Part shown: piece by piece, positions 12,268 through 15,400 of the stretch
Layout of the letters: the number at the start of each line of letters is the position of its first letter
Position numbering within the stretch: position 1 is the first letter of the stretch
Assembly: GCA_910586715.1 (NCBI GenBank)
Contig: CAJUJG010000062.1
Span: 1-15,400, forward strand
Length of the DNA stretch: 15,400 bases
Source: an uncultured Lachnospiraceae bacterium
GTDB lineage: Bacteria; Bacillota; Clostridia; Lachnospirales; Lachnospiraceae
Direction of reading: 5' to 3'
Program-made: the position numbers and the translations under genes
Notes under the pieces: model-generated
What the model saw: only the letters and a program-made list of their open reading frames with translations
What the model was told of the DNA's origin: nothing
The model's database searches: none

Positions 12268-12717
12268 ATGTACAGTGAAAAAGTAATGGACCATTTTAAC
12301 AACCCGAGAAATGTCGGCGAACTCGAAAATCCGAGCGGCGTCGGAACGGTCGGCAACGCGAAGTGCGGCGACATTATGCGGATTTATTTGGATATTGACA
12401 ATCTGGGCGTGATACAGGATGCAAAGTTTAAAACGTTCGGCTGCGGAGCGGCTGTTGCGACAAGCAGCATGGCGACGGAGCTTGTGAAAGGCAAGACCGT
12501 GCAGGAGGCGCTTACGGTCACAAACAAGACGGTCATGGAGGCTTTGGACGGACTGCCGCCCGTGAAAGTGCATTGCTCTTTGCTTGCCGAGGAGGCGATT
12601 CACGCCGCATTGTGGGATTACGCAAAAAAGCACGGCATCGAAATTACCGGACTCAAACCGCCTGTGTCAGACGTTGATGAGCGGGAAGAGTTACTGTTCA
12701 GACATCCACCAAAGTAG
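12268..12717 (+). CDS. iscU: Fe-S cluster assembly scaffold, IscU/NifU N-terminal type
   Basis: A scaffold on which [2Fe-2S] or [4Fe-4S] clusters are built from the sulfur delivered by the desulfurase upstream. It has 149 aa. The three cluster-ligand cysteines and the conserved Asp are present: C33 and D35 (NAKCGD), C59 (TFGCGAAVATSS) and C103 (KVHCSLLAEEA). It lacks the C-terminal Nfu-like domain of full NifU, so it is an IscU-type single-domain protein with a short tail (about 128-149). Clostridial annotations often call this pair NifS-NifU. The start at 12268 follows GAAAGGG (12254-12260). No IscR, IscA or SUF genes lie in the window. Confidence 0.94.
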   Translation: MYSEKVMDHFNNPRNVGELENPSGVGTVGNAKCGDIMRIYLDIDNLGVIQDAKFKTFGCGAAVATSSMATELVKGKTVQEALTVTNKTVMEALDGLPPVKVHCSLLAEEAIHAALWDYAKKHGIEITGLKPPVSDVDEREELLFRHPPK

Positions 12718-12726
12718 TGGGAATCA

Positions 12727-12763
12727 TGCGCCAAAATGCTCGCCTTTTAGCATTTTGTGTGCA
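12727..12763 (+). terminator. hairpin after iscU, possible terminator
   Basis: CAAAATGCT (12732-12740) pairs perfectly with AGCATTTTG (12749-12757) across an 8-nt loop, and the stem extends outward with one bulge to about 12727/12763. There is only a short T-run (in ATTTTG), so termination would be weak, but it is the only candidate end of the nifS-iscU operon. Confidence 0.5.
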
Positions 12764-12771
12764 AAATCTGT

Positions 12772-12831
12772 TATAATTCACACCTCAATCGCTTGTATGA
12801 CGATAAAAACTGACATTGGGTGTGAATTGTA
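12772..12831. repeat. 13-bp inverted repeat of unknown role between iscU and the C-S lyase gene
   Basis: AATTCACACC (12775-12784) is the exact reverse complement of GGTGTGAATT (12819-12828); three more pairs, one a G-U, extend it to 12772-12831. The loop is 34 nt. No coding frame of note covers it. It could be the end structure of a small RNA or the remnant of a small mobile repeat; one copy only in this window. Confidence 0.4.
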
Positions 12832-12870
12832 ACCGGGAAGAAGTATAGGAGAAAGATTGTTTATTCTGCA

Positions 12871-12899
12871 TTGTCAGGATATTCCGCATATGATATAAT
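12871..12899 (+). promoter_or_regulatory. upstream promoter of the C-S lyase gene
   Basis: TTGTCA (12871-12876), a 17-bp spacer, then an extended -10 TGATATAAT (TATAAT at 12894-12899). The start would be near 12906, giving a leader of about 160 nt that runs through the palindrome below. Confidence 0.7.
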
Positions 12900-12947
12900 G
12901 GGCGCAAGAGAGCAAAGTGAACCTGTTTATTTTGCGAACGGCGAATG

Positions 12948-12978
12948 TTAATCATAAATCGCAGATTTATGATATAAT
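12948..12978 (+). promoter_or_regulatory. second promoter overlapping a 23-bp operator-like palindrome
   Basis: ATCATAAATC (12951-12960), GCA, GATTTATGAT (12964-12973) form a perfect palindrome with a 3-nt centre. Its right arm runs into a second extended -10 TGATATAAT (TATAAT 12973-12978). The -35 is poor (TTAATC, 19-bp spacing). A repressor bound here would cover this promoter and lie just downstream of the first one. The 11-mer TATGATATAAT is shared by both promoters. Confidence 0.6.
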
Positions 12979-13067
12979 AAAAAAGGCATACCGCGTATTC
13001 TGTGGGCATTAATGGCACAAAGGATTTTCCTAAATGTTGCTGATAGTAATATGGAGGTTATGGAAAT

Positions 13068-14246
13068 ATGGCGGAGAGAAATCTTGATTTTGACAAAGTA
13101 ATCAATCGAAAAAATACGGACTGTATAAAATACGATTTTGCACAAACGTTTGGAATGCCGGAAGATGTGCTCCCGTTTTGGGTGGCGGACATGGATTTTG
13201 AAGTTTCTTCGTATATTGAGGATGCGTTGGCAGCGCGCGTACGGCACGGTATTTTTGGCTACAGCGATTGTAGTGCGCATTATTTTAATGCGGTGCAGGG
13301 CTGGATGAAAAAGCATCATAACTGGGAGCCGCAGGAAGAATGGCTCATCAAAACGCCCGGCATTGTCTTTGCACTTGCAATGGCAGTCAAGGCGTATACC
13401 AGGCAGGGGGACGGCGTATTAATTCAACCGCCGGTCTATCATCCGTTTTCGAAGGTCGTTACGGACAACGGCAGAAGGGTTGTGGAAAATCCTCTGTACC
13501 TTGGGGAGGACAATCGCTATCACATTGATTTTGCGGACTTTGAACAAAAAATCACAGCGGAAAAAATCAGGCTGTTTTTCCTGTGCAATCCGCATAATCC
13601 CGTCGGGCGCGTGTGGACAAAAGAGGAGCTGACAAGACTTGGCGACATCTGTGTGAAACATAATGTGGTTGTGGTAAGCGATGAAATTCATCATGACTTT
13701 ATATGGTCGGGTGTGCATGAGGTCTTTACGAACATTAAAAAAGAGTACGAGGAAATCAGTATGACCTGTACTTCTCCAAGCAAGACCTTTAATATCGCAG
13801 GACTGCAAATATCGAACATCTTTATCCCAAACAGCACGCTGCGGCGCAAATTCCAGCGCGAACTGGACGCGGCAGGGACAAGCCATGTGGGTGTGATGGG
13901 ACTGACAGCGTGCGAGGCGGCATACAAAAACGGCGGCGAATGGTATCAGGCAATGTGCGCTTATGTCAGGAATAATATTGCATTTGTAAAACAGTATGTG
14001 GAGGAGCGCCTTGCAGGGGTGACAATGATTGAAACGGATGGCACTTATTTAGTGTGGCTGGACTTTCGCGCAACAGGGCTTTCGGCGGAGGAACTGGACA
14101 GGCGCATTATCCATGAGGCGAAGCTATGGCTCGACAGCGGTGAAATTTTCGGAGACAGCGGGAAAGGGTTTCAGAGGATAAATGCGGCGTGTCCGAGGAG
14201 CGTGCTGAACGAAGGGCTTGAGCGTCTGCGGGTGGTGGTACAGTAA
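13068..14246 (+). CDS. MalY/PatB-type PLP-dependent C-S lyase (cystathionine beta-lyase-like)
   Basis: A fold-type I aminotransferase-like enzyme of 392 aa, the normal family length, that splits C-S bonds of cystathionine or cysteine conjugates to thiol, pyruvate and ammonia. Family marks: LPFWVADMDFE near the N-terminus, FGYSD, TPGIVFALAMAV, QPPVYHPF, CNPHNPVGRVWT, VVSDEIHHDF, and the PLP lysine K239 in SPSKTFNIAGLQ. ATG 13068 follows GGAGG (13053-13057). It sits behind the cysteine desulfurase/IscU operon but has its own promoters, so the link is shared sulfur amino acid metabolism. In other bacteria relatives also act as regulators (MalY) or in cysteine catabolism (PatB); which holds here is open. 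Confidence 0.92.
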   Translation: MAERNLDFDKVINRKNTDCIKYDFAQTFGMPEDVLPFWVADMDFEVSSYIEDALAARVRHGIFGYSDCSAHYFNAVQGWMKKHHNWEPQEEWLIKTPGIVFALAMAVKAYTRQGDGVLIQPPVYHPFSKVVTDNGRRVVENPLYLGEDNRYHIDFADFEQKITAEKIRLFFLCNPHNPVGRVWTKEELTRLGDICVKHNVVVVSDEIHHDFIWSGVHEVFTNIKKEYEEISMTCTSPSKTFNIAGLQISNIFIPNSTLRRKFQRELDAAGTSHVGVMGLTACEAAYKNGGEWYQAMCAYVRNNIAFVKQYVEERLAGVTMIETDGTYLVWLDFRATGLSAEELDRRIIHEAKLWLDSGEIFGDSGKGFQRINAACPRSVLNEGLERLRVVVQ

Positions 14247-14257
14247 AAAAGTGTTTT

Positions 14258-14309
14258 AAAAATTCCCTTATTTTTTGCTTTTATGGGTATGATGCAAGGG
14301 GATTTTTTT
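14258..14309 (+). terminator. intrinsic terminator of the C-S lyase gene
   Basis: AAAAATTCCCTT (14258-14269) pairs with AAGGGGATTTTT (14296-14307) with one U-G pair, and the element ends in a run of seven T (14303-14309). Confidence 0.85.
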
Positions 14310-14374
14310 GATTAAACCGACAGCCGCTATAAAAGGTAAAATGGGGGTGTTTTTGTAGTAATGATAGGAGATAT

Positions 14375-14455
14375 ATGGTAAATTTTCAGATAGTTGAGGC
14401 ATCTGAGTTTTTTGATTATTTCAAATCAGTGGAAAAGTGTATGCATATGTGCTAA
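14375..14455 (+). CDS. possible 26-codon ORF of unknown function
   Basis: ATG 14375 lies 4 nt after AGGAG (14366-14370) and opens 26 codons (product begins MVNFQIVEASEFFDYFKSVE, ends in CMHMC). The spacing is short and I recognise no family. It could be a genuine small protein, the 5' scrap of a lost gene, or chance. Apart from this ORF, 14310-14486 shows nothing I can name. Confidence 0.25.
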   Translation: MVNFQIVEASEFFDYFKSVEKCMHMC

Positions 14456-14486
14456 TATGAAACAAGTTGAGATATTTAAAGAGTAA

Positions 14487-14503
14487 CTATAAAAATTTTA
14501 TAG
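14487..14503. promoter_or_regulatory. 17-bp palindrome upstream of the broken nuclease gene
   Basis: CTATAAAA and TTTTATAG flank a single central A. TTGAGA (14467-14472) with TATAAA (14488-14493) could be a promoter, though the spacer is only 15 bp. If so, the palindrome would be an operator over the -10. Being A/T only apart from its ends, it may also be chance. Confidence 0.35.
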
Positions 14504-14518
14504 CGATTCTGTATTATT

Positions 14519-15237
14519 ATGAATGGGGTAAAAGCATTGGCGGAGATAAAATTGTTCTCTTTGAATGAAGGAGTAAAAGAATGCACATCATCTGAGGTGG
14601 TTTTGGAAAAAGAACTTCAGACGTTGATAGAGCAGAATATGGAAGTATTCTTTGGGGTGCGGTTTTTAAAAAGCGAGTATGCATTACAAATGGGCGTATG
14701 GACAGTATTGGAATTGATGAAAACAACAGTCCTGTCATATTTGAATATAAACGCAGTCAGAATGAGAATGTAATTAATCAGGGACTGTTTTATCTTGATT
14801 GGCTTTTAGACCATAAAGCAGACTTTAAACTACTGGTTATTGATAAATTGGGAAGAAAAGCTGCTGACAGCATTGACTGGTCTGTTCCATGTGTTATTTG
14901 CGTTGCACATGATTTTACAAAATATGATATGCATGCAGTCAATCAAATGCAGGGGAATATTAAGCTGGTAAGTTATCGCAGATATGACAACGGTATGCTG
15001 CTTCTTGAACATTTAGATCCACCGACTGTAAAGCCGATTATGGAAAATGGAGAGGATGAAAATGGTAAAAAAAACAGTACGCAGAAAACCCACTTGGAAA
15101 AATTAGCGGTGATTTCTGAAAATATGAAAAATCTTTACCATTCTATATGTGACTTTATTGAATCTTTAGGGGACGATATTGTATCGAATCAACTAAAATT
15201 ATATTTGGCATATAAGAAAGTTCAAAACATGGGGTAG
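14519..15237 (+). pseudogene. frameshifted NucS-like PD-(D/E)XK nuclease / DUF5655 protein
   Basis: Two frames make up one protein. Frame one (14519-14773) gives the N-terminal half, ELQTLIEQNMEVFFGVRFLK, up to SEYALQMG. The rest follows in another frame from about 14695: RMDSIGIDE, then VIFEYKRS and NQGLFYLDWLLDHKADF. Restoring one base in the GGG at 14692-14694 would join them as MGRMDSIG. The lesion falls just before the probable catalytic Asp (MDS) of the D...E-x-K nuclease motif (FEYK), so neither piece is complete. The C-terminus (LYHSICDFIESLGDDI... YLAYKKVQNMG) looks like the start of DUF5655, which from memory normally continues for tens of residues, so the 3' end also seems lost. 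The family is linked to DNA repair or defence nucleases. The start is uncertain: TTG 14537 after TGGGG is an alternative to ATG 14519. Confidence 0.7.
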
Positions 15238-15241
15238 TTAA

Positions 15242-15249
15242 GGGGGGGG
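15242..15249 (+). repeat. run of eight G after the broken nuclease gene
   Basis: A G8 homopolymer lies 4 nt after the stop codon in otherwise A/T-rich DNA. It is followed by GACAAAGTTCTCCC, which can fold back on the G-run as a rough hairpin. Such runs are prone to slippage and to sequencing error. Confidence 0.6.
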
Positions 15250-15312
15250 ACAAAGTTCTCCCATTGCATTAAATATGCCACTGGCGGTATTTTGAAAAAT
15301 AAAAATTGGGGA

Positions 15313-15351
15313 TTGACAAGAATTATGAAATAGCTTATTATCGATAATAAG
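15313..15351 (+). promoter_or_regulatory. strong promoter with an 18-bp palindromic operator, serving a gene beyond the window
   Basis: Perfect TTGACA (15313-15318), a 17-bp spacer and TATTAT (15336-15341). The -10 lies inside CTTATTATCGATAATAAG (15334-15351), which is perfectly palindromic. A dimeric repressor on this site would block the promoter. I do not recognise the regulator family. No coding region starts before the window ends at 15400. Confidence 0.65.
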
Positions 15352-15400
15352 AAATGGGTTTTTACCGTACAGTGTTTTCACTCAAGCGGGCTGCTCGTTT

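Noticed and set aside
10809..15372. 13-mer TTTTACCGTACAG present at 10809-10821 and 15360-15372
   Set aside because: One pair of 13-mers is about what chance predicts in 15 kb, the flanks differ, and no shared context is visible.
1..15400. CRISPR array, tRNA/rRNA genes, transposase or phage genes
   Set aside because: No direct repeat series with spacers, no cloverleaf or rRNA-like sequence, and no transposase, integrase or structural phage protein in any frame that I could recognise.

Overview
The window looks like chromosome of an anaerobic, endospore-forming member of the Clostridia, probably Lachnospiraceae-like. The basis is a spoVT orthologue, strong Shine-Dalgarno sites, frequent GTG starts, Firmicute-type promoters and U-tract terminators, and the protein families present. 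All well-supported genes are on the + strand. I see no rRNA, tRNA, CRISPR array, complete insertion sequence or prophage.

Region 1 (about 130-8340) is one probable five-gene operon. It runs from a promoter at 134-161 to a terminator at 8309-8341, with no terminator inside. It encodes a membrane CHASE2-class III nucleotide cyclase, a xylose-isomerase-like TIM-barrel protein, a GAF-HD-GYP phosphodiesterase, a membrane-anchored FecR-domain protein with a long Q/E/P-rich stalk, and a large exported repeat protein with a Q/E/T-rich N-terminal stalk. Two second-messenger enzymes (one that should make cAMP or cGMP, one of a family that degrades cyclic dinucleotides) are thus coupled to two envelope proteins. 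I read this as an envelope-sensing or surface-remodelling unit, which is inference. A 12-bp perfect inverted repeat built on two TTACATGTAA palindromes lies in its 5' leader.

Region 2 (8342-10733) has an MgtE magnesium transporter and SpoVT. The mgtE leader is about 200 nt long and structured. It has possible short upstream ORFs, mutually exclusive hairpins, and a terminator-like hairpin whose U-run ends directly at the mgtE ATG. I could not match it to the M-box, so it is the best candidate here for an undescribed regulatory element.

Region 3 (10734-14309) is a sulfur and iron-sulfur block: a NifS/IscS cysteine desulfurase and an IscU/NifU scaffold under a near-consensus promoter, then a MalY/PatB-type C-S lyase under two tandem extended -10 promoters. 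The second of these overlaps a 23-bp operator-like palindrome.

Region 4 (14310-15400) holds a possible 26-codon ORF, a broken NucS-like nuclease/DUF5655 gene (a frameshift just before the catalytic Asp and an apparently clipped C-terminus), a G8 run, and a strong promoter whose -10 lies inside an 18-bp perfect palindrome. That promoter faces an unseen gene beyond the window.
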